Of a DNA stretch of 64,000 nt, positions 1 to 11,479 are shown one piece after another. The stretch comes from Gnetum montanum (lineage: Eukaryota > Streptophyta > Gnetopsida > Gnetales > Gnetaceae), in NCBI GenBank assembly GCA_015680685.1, contig MNCI01027123.1:570895-634894 (forward strand). The letters run 5' to 3'. Each line of letters opens with the position of its first letter. Position 1 is the first letter of the stretch. The notes below the pieces were generated by a model. It made no database searches, was not told the origin of the DNA, and saw nothing but the letters and a program-made list of their open reading frames with translations. Both the position numbers and the translations under genes were made by a program.

Positions 1-1270
1 AGTGAGAATTCAAAGCACACCCCTTAGACAAAATAATCCCTTGGGCTACAAGCACTGGTTATGGAACTCAAAATAAATATGTTCCCTCTAACTAAGGCCC
101 TTCTTACTTCCCATTCTCTCCTCATTTGTTTCGTCGAAATGGCGTTGGCTCTTGGAGAAGGTGTTCTTGTTACTTCAAGGGGATGGATTGACCGAATGCA
201 TTGATGCAAAGTCACTAGATGTGGTTGGTTTGAGGCCAGAGTTGGAATGAGATTTACCAAGTCACATTAATCATGAAATCCACATGGGTCTGTACACCAC
301 CTTGTTCTTGGGATACCATTCCATTCTCTTCTCCCCATCCTTCTCTCCATTATTCACCTCATTTCCAGTTATATCACTAGTGTATATCTTGGTAGATGCA
401 TTGTTTTCTTTTCGGTAAATTCTTGTGGTTAAGACTTTAACTCTTATTCCAACAGACATTCCTAGGGCCTACGGACTCTTTGAATGTGGGTTTGTCAGGG
501 CATTAAGGGCATGAGCCTGCTTTGGGGAGGACCCACTGACATTCCTATTTTGGATACTAGTTAAATTCTTTCCCCTAACATTTTTTGCAATCTATTTTAT
601 TTTTTTCATTTCCATCCTGACATCCATTTCATCGATGTCATACTTTTCCCTTTTTATCTATCTTTCTTATTCCTTTTCTTTCTCCATTCTAACGCTACCA
701 AAGGTTCGCGATTAGTCATGGGGGTACGGGGCCCAATTTTTTCGATTTTCTCATAACCCCTACAGCTTCAGTAGTCATCGATATTATATCTCCAAACCCG
801 CAATCAGCCATTCCACAACTCAACCAATGGACTTACACCGAAGCAAGGTATCAATGGCATTGAAATTCATCTACCCTTGCTAATATAAGATTGTGTTGTG
901 TGTGCAGATGACAATTGTACAACAATGGATTGGATTTGGAGGGAACACTTGGAATGGAGCGATGCTGAAACAGCTATGCAAGGAGCAAGATCGATGGCAT
1001 GCTTACGGATGGAAAAATGAAAGGTGCAATCCTAGCGTTGGCAGCAACAACACTTCTTTCTCTCTCTCTTTCTCAAGCTACCAAATAAGGCCTGATGTCA
1101 ATGTAATAAGGTGTTCACTCTTGTTGTCATGAACACCAGTTTTGTTGTGTCTTATAATGATGATCCGTTCATATGTCATCCCATTAGTTCCATTTGAGTC
1201 AATAATCCCATACCTTCACAATATTATTGTAAGGAACTCGAGGACCAATTTTCATTTAGTCATGGGGGTA
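1..1270 (+). mobile_element. Element A: 3' internal region of a Ty3/Gypsy-type LTR retrotransposon (5' part outside window)
   Basis: This is non-coding or badly decayed DNA just upstream of an LTR. The first 90 bases resemble 6610-6680 of element B (the shared phrase GGGCTACAAGCACT is followed by a similar run). The stretch near 500-540, with TTTGGGGAGGACCCAC, recurs near 7150 in B and near 17130 in C. The last 60 bases end in a purine-rich tract (CATGGGGGTA) directly before the LTR, as in B and C, and are read as the polypurine tract. No gag or pol is visible because the element begins left of the window. Open frames here are short and I regard them as chance. The shared layout implies that A, B and C belong to one superfamily lineage. 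Confidence 0.7.
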
Positions 1271-2080
1271 TGATGGGACGTGATATCGTGTACATGATAT
1301 CGCATCTTCCCCCACAATATCGCGTATGCGATATCGCAATGCACCGTCATATCTATAAATAAGAGGTGGCTCTCCCTTGTTTCATCATCCTAGGCTAGAC
1401 AGTAGTGAAAACTCTAGCCGATTGATCACTCCAGAGATAGAATATTTTCCATGTGCCTGCAGTAGGAGTCCTAAAGTGAACGGATCTTTATTCGAGCAAA
1501 CATTGTACCTGAACACAAGTTTGTATACAGAAATAAAGACAAGCTTCTTGGATAAATCTTGCAGTGCATGAAATAGGCTAATTAGGATTTTATTTACTAT
1601 TATTTATTATTTGTTATTTAAATGTTTTATTAGTCATTAAATCCTTCTCAACCCTTCTCTCCTAGTTAAGTGCCTTAGTATGACTACTTCGAGCACGTGC
1701 GTTACACATGGTGATCCCAGCAACGATTAGCGTTTGGTAGCCACGGTTGCATCGATTCAGGGTGTGTATGGTAAGTGGGAACGGATGCTGACGCTAGGTT
1801 AATTTAGACTTAGTTCGTTAGTTAGAGTTAGTAATTAGTCTCTCTACCCTTCAACTCAATAGCATAGGAGATAAAACTGAAAAAGATATAAAAATCATAT
1901 ACCTCAGACTTACTTAACCATACACCGTGACAAATACAAGTAAGTCTGGGAAGACAATGAATAATTAACCTTAAGTGTTCCATGAGGCGTGTAGGCACTT
2001 AGTCTGTAGAGTTCGACCGGATCGCGCATGTTACGCTCGTATTCGTATGGTTGAGTGTAGGGGTACCTCGCCACTCATCA
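1271..2080 (+). repeat. 3' LTR of element A
   Basis: The LTR begins TGATGGGACG and ends CCACTCATCA, so it has the TG...CA termini of LTRs. The 5' part carries several GATATCG/CGATATC palindromic motifs (about 1280-1340), then a promoter-like CTATAAATAAGAGG at about 1352. The 3' part contains GAGTGTAGGGGTACCTCGCC, shared with the LTRs of C and D. It is about 810 bp long and closely resembles solo LTR D (18547-19574), so the two are the same subfamily. The sequence straight after it reads as the proline-rich gag tail of element B, so A was inserted into B. The expected target duplication on the right side would be ATTAC (2081-2085); the left copy is outside the window. Confidence 0.8.
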
Positions 2081-2084
2081 ATTA

Positions 2085-2260
2085 CTACCCTCTTGAATAT
2101 TATAGAATACATACTTCAAGAAATGAATCTCATTTCACTCATCCTCCTTTGTATCCACCAACATACACTACACCATCTAACACCACACCCTTGCCACCTG
2201 CTCCATCTATGTAGGGAGAAATTCCCCCATAGCCACAATAATGAAATACCATGAGGGTAG
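2085..2260 (+). pseudogene. gag C-terminal proline/tyrosine-rich remnant of element B
   Basis: One frame reads a Pro/Thr/Tyr-rich run (SHPPLYPPTYTTPSNTTPLP) like the proline-rich gag segment of element C at about 16290-16480. It starts immediately after the LTR of element A, which places A's insertion inside B's gag. The assignment rests on composition and position only. No zinc knuckle is readable. Confidence 0.45.
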
Positions 2261-2529
2261 TTACCTTATAGCCAGATGATTATTTGAGTGGCTTTGAGCA
2301 TAAGCTTCACAAGAGGGCTTTCTTCACGTCACATAGTCCACAACAATCCTCATAGATCTGCATGGCTACTAACCTTACATCCACTAATTCTAAAATTACC
2401 CTCAAGCTTCCTTCAAATCAAAAATCCTTCAATGTCCACATTGTCATGTTGACCCATGCGATCATTAATTAAATCAACATAAGCCACCTTCCCAGGAAAT
2501 GATCTAATCCTAGAAGTTCCTTAATCTAA

Positions 2530-2880
2530 TTATAGATCATAGGAAATGATCCATGGAAAGCTCTACTAGACTTAGGTTCTAGAGTGACTTTGATTTCTCA
2601 AGAAATGTACAAGATGTGAAACCTACCTCCACTTAAAAAATGTAACATTAGATTAGATCTTTCAGATCAATCCATCATGATCCCCTTAAGATTAGTAGAG
2701 GACATTATGACCATCATCCATGGTTGTTCATACCCAATAGATTTCTAGGTGATCCATGTGGATAACTACAAATGCAACTTTCCCATTATCATGGGAAGGG
2801 CTTGGCTTATCACTATTAATGCTACAATGGGAATTCAAGATCTTTTCTTGAAATCTCCAAGGAAAATAAGTTTGAAAAGC
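2530..2880 (+). pseudogene. Retropepsin-like protease remnant (element B)
   Basis: The translation shows ALLDLGSRVTLISQEMYKM, matching the A-L-x-D-L-G-A-S-x-x-L-M pattern of Gypsy aspartic proteases; the catalytic D-L-G is present but the usual Ala-Ser is Ser-Arg. About 60 residues later the sequence reads FPIIMGRAWLITINATMGIQ, matching the conserved I-L-G-R-P-F-L region. In-frame stops occur after the M-Y-K-M and before the I-H-V-D segment. The protease would have cleaved the Gag-Pol polyprotein. Confidence 0.7.
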
Positions 2881-3199
2881 TTGATAAGAAGCAAGTTCCA
2901 TGCATTGCATATAATGATACAGGGTGCCATTACATGTAGCGACTATGGACATGAAAAGTACATTTATCCAAGCATGCAATCAGTGTACCAAAATGTCAAA
3001 TGTTTAGTAGTGCCTATATGCATCATTCACAAAACAAGAAGATTCCTTGTGGCTAACCATAGATAATAGTGTTGAATCCATAATTTGCATGGAACCAATG
3101 GAACTTCCCACAAGTATCTACACAGATAATGTAGACGGCCGAGAGCAAATCCAACACTAACATTTCCACAAAAATGAAGAGATTGATTAGGGGGAGGTT

Positions 3200-4030
3200 G
3201 AAATCCCATATGATTTCAAGTAAGAGGCCCTTGAACTTAAGGATCTACTAGTAGCCTTAGAATATGTCTTTTAGGGATGAAATTAAACAACTTCTTAAGG
3301 AAAGGTTCATTTATCCCATTGCAAATAGTGAGCAGGTTAGCCCACTCATAATTATACCAAAGAAAGAAGAAAAGTGGAGAGTCTACATTGACTTTAGGTT
3401 GTTGAATATGGCAACCTTCAAGGATCATTTCCCATTGCCATTTGTGGACTCGGTATTGGATACTCTTATAATGCATAGCTACTACATTTCTCTGGATGAT
3501 TATAATGGCTATAACCAAATCCAAATAGCACTAGAATATTAGGTCAAAAAAATATTCACAAGTCCATGAGGGAATTTTGCATATAAAAAATGTCCTCTAG
3601 CCTTTACAACCTTTCAATGCTTGTGCAACCTTTCAATGCCTAGTGCTCAACATTTTTCAGCACTAGATCGATAGTGGTATGGAAGTCTTCATTAATGACT
3701 TCTTCACCTATGGGACCAACTTTGAGAAAGCCTTGGATGGTTTGGAGCAAGTGCTGAAATGTTGTGTGGAGACTAACTTAAGGCTCAATTAGTAGAAAAG
3801 TTATATGATGTTCCAAGAGGACATAGTCTTAGGGCACCAAATCTCAAGACAAGGGATAAAGGTGGACCTAGAAAAAGTACGAGTTATCCAAGGAATCACC
3901 AAACAACCATAAACTATAAAAGATGTTTGGACATTCCTTGGATACACTGTTACTACATGTGCTTCATCAAGAACTTCTCAAAAATTGTCAAATCATTAGT
4001 GAAACTAACAAAGAAGGATGCATCTTTCAA
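3200..4030 (+). pseudogene. Reverse transcriptase remnant (element B)
   Basis: From 3264 the frame reads YPIANSEQVSPLIIIPKKEE, then WRVYIDFRLLNMATFKDHFP and YYISLDDYNGYNQIQIA. These match Athila/Tat RT motifs: VSPV..VPKK, W-R-V-C-I-D-Y-R-K-L-N, KDHFPLPF and FLDGYSGYNQI. Downstream (3660-3830) a shifted frame gives a remnant of the catalytic-region block (EVFINDFFTY), with Asn where the first Asp of the F-x-D-D box is expected. Several stops and frame changes show long inactivity. The length is roughly that of an RT domain. Confidence 0.8.
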
Positions 4031-4079
4031 CTAGACCAAGGAATGCAAATAAGCATTCTAGTAGCTAAAGCATAAGCGC

Positions 4080-4640
4080 ATAGAAACTCCCATTCTATGT
4101 AACCAAAATTGGTCTAGACCATTTATTATAATGATAGATGCATCCAATTATGCATTGGATGTAGTGCTTCATGATTAGATGATCAAAAATATCCTTATTA
4201 CATTCATTGTGCAAGTAGACATATTATGGGTGCACAACTAAATTACACCACCACTGAGAAGGAGCTCATGGTAGTGGTGTATGCTCTAGAAAAATTTAGA
4301 TATTATGTTCTTAAATATCAAATTTTTGTGCATATTGGTCATAGTGCTATCCATTTTCTAATAAATAAGCCAATAGTGAGTCCTTGTGTCATATGGTGAC
4401 TGGTGATATTTACAGGAGTTTGACCTTATAATGATGGACAGGAAAGGAATTGAGAATGTGGTTGCCGGTCACTTATCTAAGTTACGATGGGATGGCAAAA
4501 AGGATAAAGAGCCTTTATCTGATCAATTCCTAAATGAACTGCTCTTTCTCAAATCCATTGGTGTTCAAGAACCCATGGGTACCAATTGGTATGATGAACT
4601 CCTCACCTACCTTCTTACTCAGGAGACTTCAATGGAATGA
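4080..4640 (+). pseudogene. RNase H remnant and RT-IN connection (element B)
   Basis: The frame near 4225 reads MGAQLNYTTTEKELMVVVYA followed by LEKFRYYVL, the hallmark Y-T-T-T-E-K-E-L-L-A-V-V-Y-A-L-E-K-F-R block of Gypsy RNase H. The D-H-A-A-L-K-Y-L-L block is degenerate (GHSAIHFLINKP). At 4431 the frame reads MDRKGIENVVAGHLSKL, matching the KKGVENVVADHLSRL linker that precedes integrase in Athila/Tat elements. Confidence 0.75.
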
Positions 4641-4739
4641 AACAATTAGAAGAAAGAATAGTTTCTTCACCAAGACAAACACTATATAGAGATTGAAGCT
4701 AACCTTTATAATATTTTTGCATATGGCTTGGTGTGATGG

Positions 4740-5860
4740 TGTATGCCTAATGTTGATTATCTAAGGATCCTCTAGGATGACCACAAAGGTCCTTGTGGGA
4801 GCCATTATGCAAGCAGGAAGACATCCATGAAGATCCTCATGGTAGGGTACTTTTGGCCAATCATCTTCAGAGATGCTCACCACTTTTCCTATTCCTACAA
4901 ATGCTGCCAAAGGGATGGAGGAATAACTATACAAATGGAAGGACCTTAGCAGTCAATCTAACCACTAGAGCCCTTCGATCTTTGGGGCATCAACTTCATG
5001 GTATCCATCATTCCCATGTTAAATGAAAAGGCTTATATCATTGTTTTTGTTAACTATTGCACAAAATGAGCTAAAGCTACAATCGTTGCTAAATTTTTCA
5101 TCTTCCACTATAGCATGGTTTGTTTAAAAAAATGTGGTAAATAGGTTTTGGATGCCAAGGACACTTATTTCAAACAATGAAACTCACTTTATAGGATCTA
5201 CTTTTGGAAGCTTATGCAATGCTTAGAGGTGCAACATAAACTTGCAACCCCCTATCACATGAGCTAATGGTTAAGTTGAAGTTACTAATAGGGAGATCAC
5301 TAGAATTCTAACACAAACAATCAAAAAATATAGGAAGGATTGAAGCACCAAACATAATAATTCTCTTTGGGCCTATAGATCAACCTAAAAACTTTCTATA
5401 GGCTATTCTTCCTATGAGTTGGTGTATGGAAATTTACCCAAACTTCCAATCCAAGCTGAACTTTGTACACTTACAACATCCTATGAGCTTGATCTCAACA
5501 TCAATCTAGCACAAAAATAACACCTAATGACACTATATGTGCTAGATGAGAATCAACAAATAGTCCTGATGATGAACAAAGTACACAATGAACATTCCAA
5601 ACAATGTCATGATGCACAAATAACAAGACTTTAATTTCAACTTGATGATAAGGTTTTTTACTAGAATCCCATGCATGTACCATAATGCACTAAGTTTCAA
5701 ACATTATGAAAAGGACCTTGTAACATCCATGTAAATTTTCCTTTAGAAGCCATGACCATTTACCACCCTTTGAACCCTCACAAACATTTGTTGGTCAACA
5801 TGCAATAAGTCAAACCCTTCTCGAAACCCAAGATAACCAACAACAACAATACATTTGCAC
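4740..5860 (+). pseudogene. Integrase remnant (element B)
   Basis: The zinc-binding region is spread over frames: a GGHYASRKTSMK-like start, then a W-P-I-I-F-R-D-A-H segment and a C-C-Q-R-D-G block, equivalent to H-H-C-C. The core follows: FDLWGINFMVS (D-V-W-G-I-D-F-M-G-P, with the first catalytic Asp replaced by Asn) at about 4975, RTLISNNETHF (R-A-I-I-S-D-G-G-S-H-F) at about 5155, then the N-N-S-L-W-A-Y-R and YELVYG region at about 5360-5430. The C-terminal part fades near 5850. At least two catalytic positions are altered and stops are frequent. Confidence 0.75.
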
Positions 5861-5865
5861 TGGAA

Positions 5866-5967
5866 CAATCTCACTCTATTTTTCGAATCTCCTCCTCTAC
5901 AATCTCACTCTATTTTTTGAATCTCCTCCTCTACAATCTGACTCTATTTTTTGAATCTCCTCCTCTT
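5866..5967 (+). repeat. Tandem repeat, 3 x 34 bp
   Basis: Three consecutive copies begin at 5866, 5900 and 5934. Each starts CAATCT(C/G)ACTCTATTTTT and ends AATCTCCTCCTCT. They lie at the end of the integrase remnant of element B, where its coding part gives way to non-coding spacer. Confidence 0.9.
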
Positions 5968-7985
5968 AACATAGTCAGGGGAGAAATGGCCATCCAAAAC
6001 TAACACCATGATGGGGACAACCTACTTTTCACCATTTTTGTTTTACATCATTCTTTGTGTGTTTTCCATCTTTTTGTATATTTTCTTATTTATTTTATAT
6101 ATCTTTCATTTTCTTCTTGTTATTCTTATTTTTAATTAGCTTTTTTCATATAGTTTATTGGAAATCCTAGTTTTAATTATTACTACTACAACTCTAGAAG
6201 TTACAAGAGAATGCTATCAACTTTATGATTGATTAACCAAATGATTATTTTTGTCTTTGAGTTATGTAATCTAATAACACTATGTCAATTATTCTGATGG
6301 TATCAGACAGTGAGTTTGTGACATCCACCCATTCCATCTATTCTATAGGAAATCAATATTTTGGAAGCACAAAGCTCTTTCACGATAAAACTTAACAATT
6401 AATTAATGATCTTGATACTTAACGAGCTAGGAAAGAACCAAGTGGGAATGGGACAGGGTGTAACCTTAAGAAGATTTAACATAATTTCTCTCAACATCTT
6501 TCTTAAGGTTCTATGATACTCCATTGGTATACCATCAGTCCTATTGTTGACTATAAAAGAAAGCACATATTTGCATGATGTGGTTTTTGTGAAAAAGAAA
6601 ATAAGAAGCATGAGAATTCAAAGCATATCGCTTAGACTAAATAATGGGCTACAAGCACTAGTTATGGGGCTGGAAAGCCATGTTATTCATGCCTGAAGGC
6701 ATCCCTATAACTAAGGCCCTCTCTACTTCCTTCTTCTCTTTTCTTCTTCTCTTGGAGTGATGGTTATACTTTGGAGCTATTTTAGACTTTCAGTGGATGT
6801 CTAGAGGGTATATGTTACTGCAAGATCACTAAAAGTGGAATGCATTTAGTCTTGACTTGAAACGAACTAGGATTAGATCATCTTAATCATGAATTTCACT
6901 AAGAATCTTGTGTGACTAAGATGCTGATGACCTCTTACATATTCTTTCTCTATTATTTCCTCATTCATGGTTCACCACATCATTATCACATATCATAGGG
7001 AATTGTTTAGTTTGCTACTAGATCATATAAACCTTAGACAATTATCTTTAGGTGTGGGATTTAACTTAACACGAATCATTTATCATTCTTGAGGCCCACA
7101 AACTCTCTATGATGATGGTATACAAGGGTGCATGAGGCATCTACCTACTTTGGGGAGGACCCACTTGCTTTCCTTTAGTTTACTAAAGTTAAATTCCTTA
7201 CCATGGATCATTGGCTTGATCCTTCACTTGGATAACATTACAAACACCCACTTTTGCTTTATTTAGCATTCCAATTCCATCCAAACTCCACTCCAATCAC
7301 TTCTCTTAAGCCCAACTAATCCTCGTCTATGTTGCTGCCATTATTCTCCATCTTTTTGGCTTTCATTGGGCTTTTGTTTCATCCCAAAACTCATCCAAAA
7401 TTCATTCATTTCATAAAAATGAGAAATAGATAAGTATGGCTACATCAACACAACCCCATCGATGTAATGAGATGAGTCAATGTAGCCCTATTAATGCAAC
7501 ACAAAAATTCTAGATATACATGTGACACTTAGCTCATTTTGCATCATTTTTCCAAAGATCAAGAGGAGTTCTTGTCATTGTTTAAAGCCCAAGAGCTTTC
7601 CAAGTGCCCTAACTTTCAAACTGCTAATTCATTTTCACTTGTTTTTCAACCCTTGTGCTACTGGAGGTAAGCTCTATGTCATGGGGATACAAACCTTTAG
7701 TTTCTTGCAGAAAATTTTTCTAAATTTTCCTAACTTCCCATGATCAACCCATTAAAATATTATTAAATTGATCACTTTCAAGGTTAATACCACTACACAA
7801 ACTCTGATAACTAAGAATAAAATAACATTAAATTAATACATCTAGCCTAAGATCCTTAAAAAGTACCTAAATAATTAATTTTCAACATCTAGTAAGTTAA
7901 CATAACCAAATCTAACCAAGAAAGGTATTTTAAAAATAATGATTATGAACTTAAGGGCTAACCATAGGTTATGTTATGATCACAA
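5968..7985 (+). other. Non-coding spacer of element B between integrase and the extra ORF
   Basis: This is AT-rich sequence without a recognisable protein. Around 6605-6740 it matches the beginning of the window (element A), and 6664-6700 (GGAAAGCCATG, ATGCCTGAAGG) matches element C at about 16588-16620. Around 7140-7165 it carries the CTTTGGGGAGGACCCAC block also seen in A and C. The region is therefore conserved non-coding DNA of the element family. It looks like a packaging or spacer region, but its role is unknown. Confidence 0.6.
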
Positions 7986-10850
7986 ATGGAACCTAAAAAA
8001 TTGCAAGCGAGAGAACCCTCACAACCCAAGGAAAAGTGACCTAGAGGAGGAAGGGGCCAACAGTAGAAACAATCACAACAACCCCCAAGAGTAAGCAACT
8101 CATGCCACAAGACCTCTTTGGGAGGAGCCCAAAGTGGAAGCTATCAAATAGAATTCCACTATGAAGATAGGCCTATCTAGGTAAGATGAAGCTCCTAGAC
8201 TAAGGCCTAGCCTGGAAGTCACTCTCATAGAAACCTGTTTATAGAAAATTAGGATTAAGGAGGTCCAAAGTTCTATCCTTCAAGAGCTAAACTTTGGACC
8301 CTTCTTGGAACTAGCACTAGAGGAGGTCTACACACAACTGTAGGGGTCTCCCTTGTGGCATTTTCTCTCCAACAACAGAGAATGGTACATGGGAGAGACC
8401 TATCTATTCTAAAACAACCAACAAGGAGATGTGTCAGTAAAAATCAAAGATATAACCATCTTCTAATCAATTGAAGTCATTGCAAAGACCCTCAATTTAC
8501 CAAATATAGGGGCCAACTTGGTCAAAATATCAATGCAAGTGGACCCAAAAGCTAAAAAGGAGTGGATTCAACAATGCTATGTGATGGATTGAAAGGAGTA
8601 TAATGCCCTCACCAAGGTAGAAAGGGCATACTTTAAAATTGTGGTCTATTATCTAAACCCAACGATGAGGTCTAATAAAGTAACAACTTTCTCTGCTCAA
8701 GCATGCATTGATTTAAAAAGGAAATTCCCAATCAACCTTCCCTAACTTATTTTTCTAGAGATTGAGAAGCGCTTCAAAGAAAATGAGAAGGAAGGGAAGA
8801 CATTCCTCTTTCCATGTTTGATCTACAAATTTTATAAATGGGAAGGAATGGTTTGCTATTCCAATGATCTGTTCTACCGTGCTCTTGTCACATCTTGGTA
8901 GGAGATGATGAAAGACAAGGTAGCAACTAAGGTGCAAGAAGAGGAGCAATCACCACCACCACCTATAGTCCCAAAGACTACACTAGAGGTATCGCAACTA
9001 CTAAAAAACTTAGGAAATTTTAGGAGTAGCAGCTATAGTAACACCAAGGCTCTGTAGGTAGAGGGGAGTCCTCTGTTTACCATCTAGCCATGAGCCATCT
9101 TAATGAGGTTTCCAGGACCATAAGTTAGTTGGACAATGAAACGATCCTACTCTTCTCTGCACAAAGGAACTAGGTGTCCACTAGGCCCAATCCAAGTATC
9201 TAGGAGATCATTATGTTTATTCCTAGATAAACATTCCCTAAGATCTCAGGAAATGTTGCAGCCTTCTCCATCATGTTAAAAGAAGGTGAGAGGGTAACCG
9301 TCCTGGTTATGACACATGAGAGGTAAGAGATAGTAGCAAAGGTGGTGACTGATAGGGTTTCTAAAGTCCTAAACACTCCTGCTATAATAGTACCTAGCAT
9401 TATCACTATGGCAAACATCCATATGTCTGTAGGATTAGGAAGTGATCAAATGAGCACTACCCAACATGAGACGGTGTTCGAAAGACTACTTGAAGCCATG
9501 TAATTGCTTGTGGGGATCTTTGATCTCCTAGCTAAAATTACAACAAACCAATTATGGTTGCTTGAGACAAGGAGCAAGTTACTAATTGCCAACACACAAC
9601 TTGAGGAGACCATCACAACCAATTGACAGTTCACTGCCAAAGTTGCTGAGTTACAATCCCATCTCTTTAACCCTACATTTCTCAAGCCATAACTTACCAA
9701 GGATGAAGCTTTTCAATAGCTTTAGCAAAAATACCAAGAGGCTAGCAATGTGAAGGAGGTGGTGACCTTTGACACGCTCTTGTTAGAAGCCATGGCTAAC
9801 ACTGACAAGAACATGTTGCAGGTCTGCAAAAAATACTTAATTCTCACCAAAGATAACCACTTCTTATAGAATTCTAAGCAACAAAAGGAAGAGATTGTAA
9901 ATTCATATGCCAATAGTAGGAGTAGCTCACCAAAGTAAATCTAGATCTAAGGAGGTTAGTAATAAAAAATCATTATCTCTCTATGGAGGAAGTCCATGCT
10001 CTTTGCCAAAACACCATCATCAAAGTAGCCACCTAGAAGAATGAGACCTTGAAGTTTAAATGAATAAAGAATCATTACAGGGACCAGGTTGGATTACTTA
10101 AGGAGGTTAATGAAAAAGATATTCAACTAGCAAAGGTGAAGATGAATGAGGCCCTTCAACAGCTCAGCCCATTTTGATGAACTAAATGCATATAACAAGG
10201 TTGAAATTTGCCTAAAGGAGTTGTAGATCAAGGAGATGATAGACTATATGAAGCTTGCTAACCTTTGATATGCAAACTTGACAATGTTGACAACAAAGAG
10301 GCCAAGAACAAAGTTGAAGAATTAGATTGTTAGTTTCTACCTCCTCTCTGAGGTGGAATTCAAGCTTTACAAAGAGACCAAACAAAAGTTGGAGACAACC
10401 AACATAGAACTTGTAGTTCTTAGCAGCAGATTCACTAATTAATTATTTGCTACTAAGAACCTAGCAAGACATATGAATGACTACCAAGAGCTACAGAACT
10501 TGGTAAAGATGTTCAACATGTAATGTAAGCAATTCATAGCTTGGTTTAACAATGCAAAGACAATGTTTTTATTTAATGTCTCATATCAATACAAAGGAAA
10601 TGTTTTCTTTAATGCCATACCCATGAGACATCCTTATACATGTTCACATCAAAAAAGCTACATGAACTATTTATGATCCACAAATCAAGGAAGAGAAGAT
10701 GAAAGTACACCTAGATGCGTTCAAACTTCCTACAACAACAGTGATAGTAGTAGATCAACCTTACCCTCCAGCAACACTAGGGCAAGATGAAGGACCATCG
10801 GAGCCATAGGAGCCTCCACCTTTAGGCAATGTATGAGAATTCATTACATC
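7986..10850 (+). pseudogene. Extra ORF of element B (plant-transposon-domain protein with coiled coil), disrupted
   Basis: The probable start at 7986 reads MEPKKLQAREPSQ. Element C has a matching start at 17429 (MAPKGRQQGGPSQ), so this is a real family ORF. From about 8280 to 8960 one frame (several stops) gives LWHFLSNNREWYMGETYLF, then VERAYFKIVVYYLNPTM and KFPINLP plus FLFPCLIYKF. The order and spacing resemble the retroelement-borne 'putative plant transposon protein' domain (leaf-type V-R-E-F-Y, R-L-L-H-x-I-I-x-x-x-I-L-P, V-N-L-P, L-P-x-x-x-L-L-T). From 9470 to 10560 the frames are rich in Leu, Lys, Glu and Gln, suggesting coiled coil. It ends near 10830 with a Pro-rich tail. Its function in the element is unknown. 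The family assignment is from memory of the pattern, not from a search. Confidence 0.5.
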
Positions 10851-11479
10851 TTTTTCTATCCTATAAGAAACTGATGAAAGTTTTGTTTAAGTGTCCAATT
10901 TTGTTCTCATGGAAACTCATTTTTGTAATATTATACAATCATGCACTCAGAGTCAATTAAGTCAATCAGTCTATCTTTCTGTTAATAAATTCCATACTTT
11001 CAAGAAAATTGATCCCAACTTTATTCACTCAAGGACGAGTTTTCAATTAGTCATGGGGACATGATGAAACATCAGTAAGATAGGTTGCATCAATGCATGC
11101 CTATCGATGCATCCCCATCGACGCATGTTAAAATGCATTGACACAAATACGTTGACACTAACATAATCATTACCTATATAAATGCATGCACCCCTTGTAT
11201 TTATGGCACTTTTCAATTGTATAGTTAATTAAATTATAGTTTCTTCCTTCAAGAGTTAGAATATTTTCGCTTTGAGTGCCTATAGTGCAAACATATGAGA
11301 TTATACAAAGTTTTGTTCGAGTGCTTATGTACTTGGACACATTGGCATGATCAATAATAAAATCGAGATTTCCTTCATTCATTACAACACTAGACTAGTT
11401 TAATCTTACTTTTCAGCATTTTACATTTCATGCACTTTGCATTATTATTCTTAATTAATTAATTAATGTCATCATTTAT

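Larger units (their letters stand above)
2081..11061 (+). mobile_element. Element B: decayed Ty3/Gypsy (Athila/Tat-like) retrotransposon internal region
   Basis: This is an old element with gag tail, protease, reverse transcriptase, RNase H and integrase in the Gypsy order. A long spacer and an additional ORF follow, then a polypurine tract (about 11051-11060) before the 3' LTR. All reading frames are broken by stops and shifts, so it cannot encode working proteins. The RT and protease sequences fit the Athila/Tat lineage best. Its gag 5' part and 5' LTR are not in the window, because element A interrupts gag. Individual domains are listed separately. Confidence 0.8.

Noticed and set aside
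893-1132. 79-codon open frame in element A
   Set aside because: It has no similarity to gag, pol or the extra ORF starts of B and C. Probably chance, although it might be a remnant of the extra ORF end.
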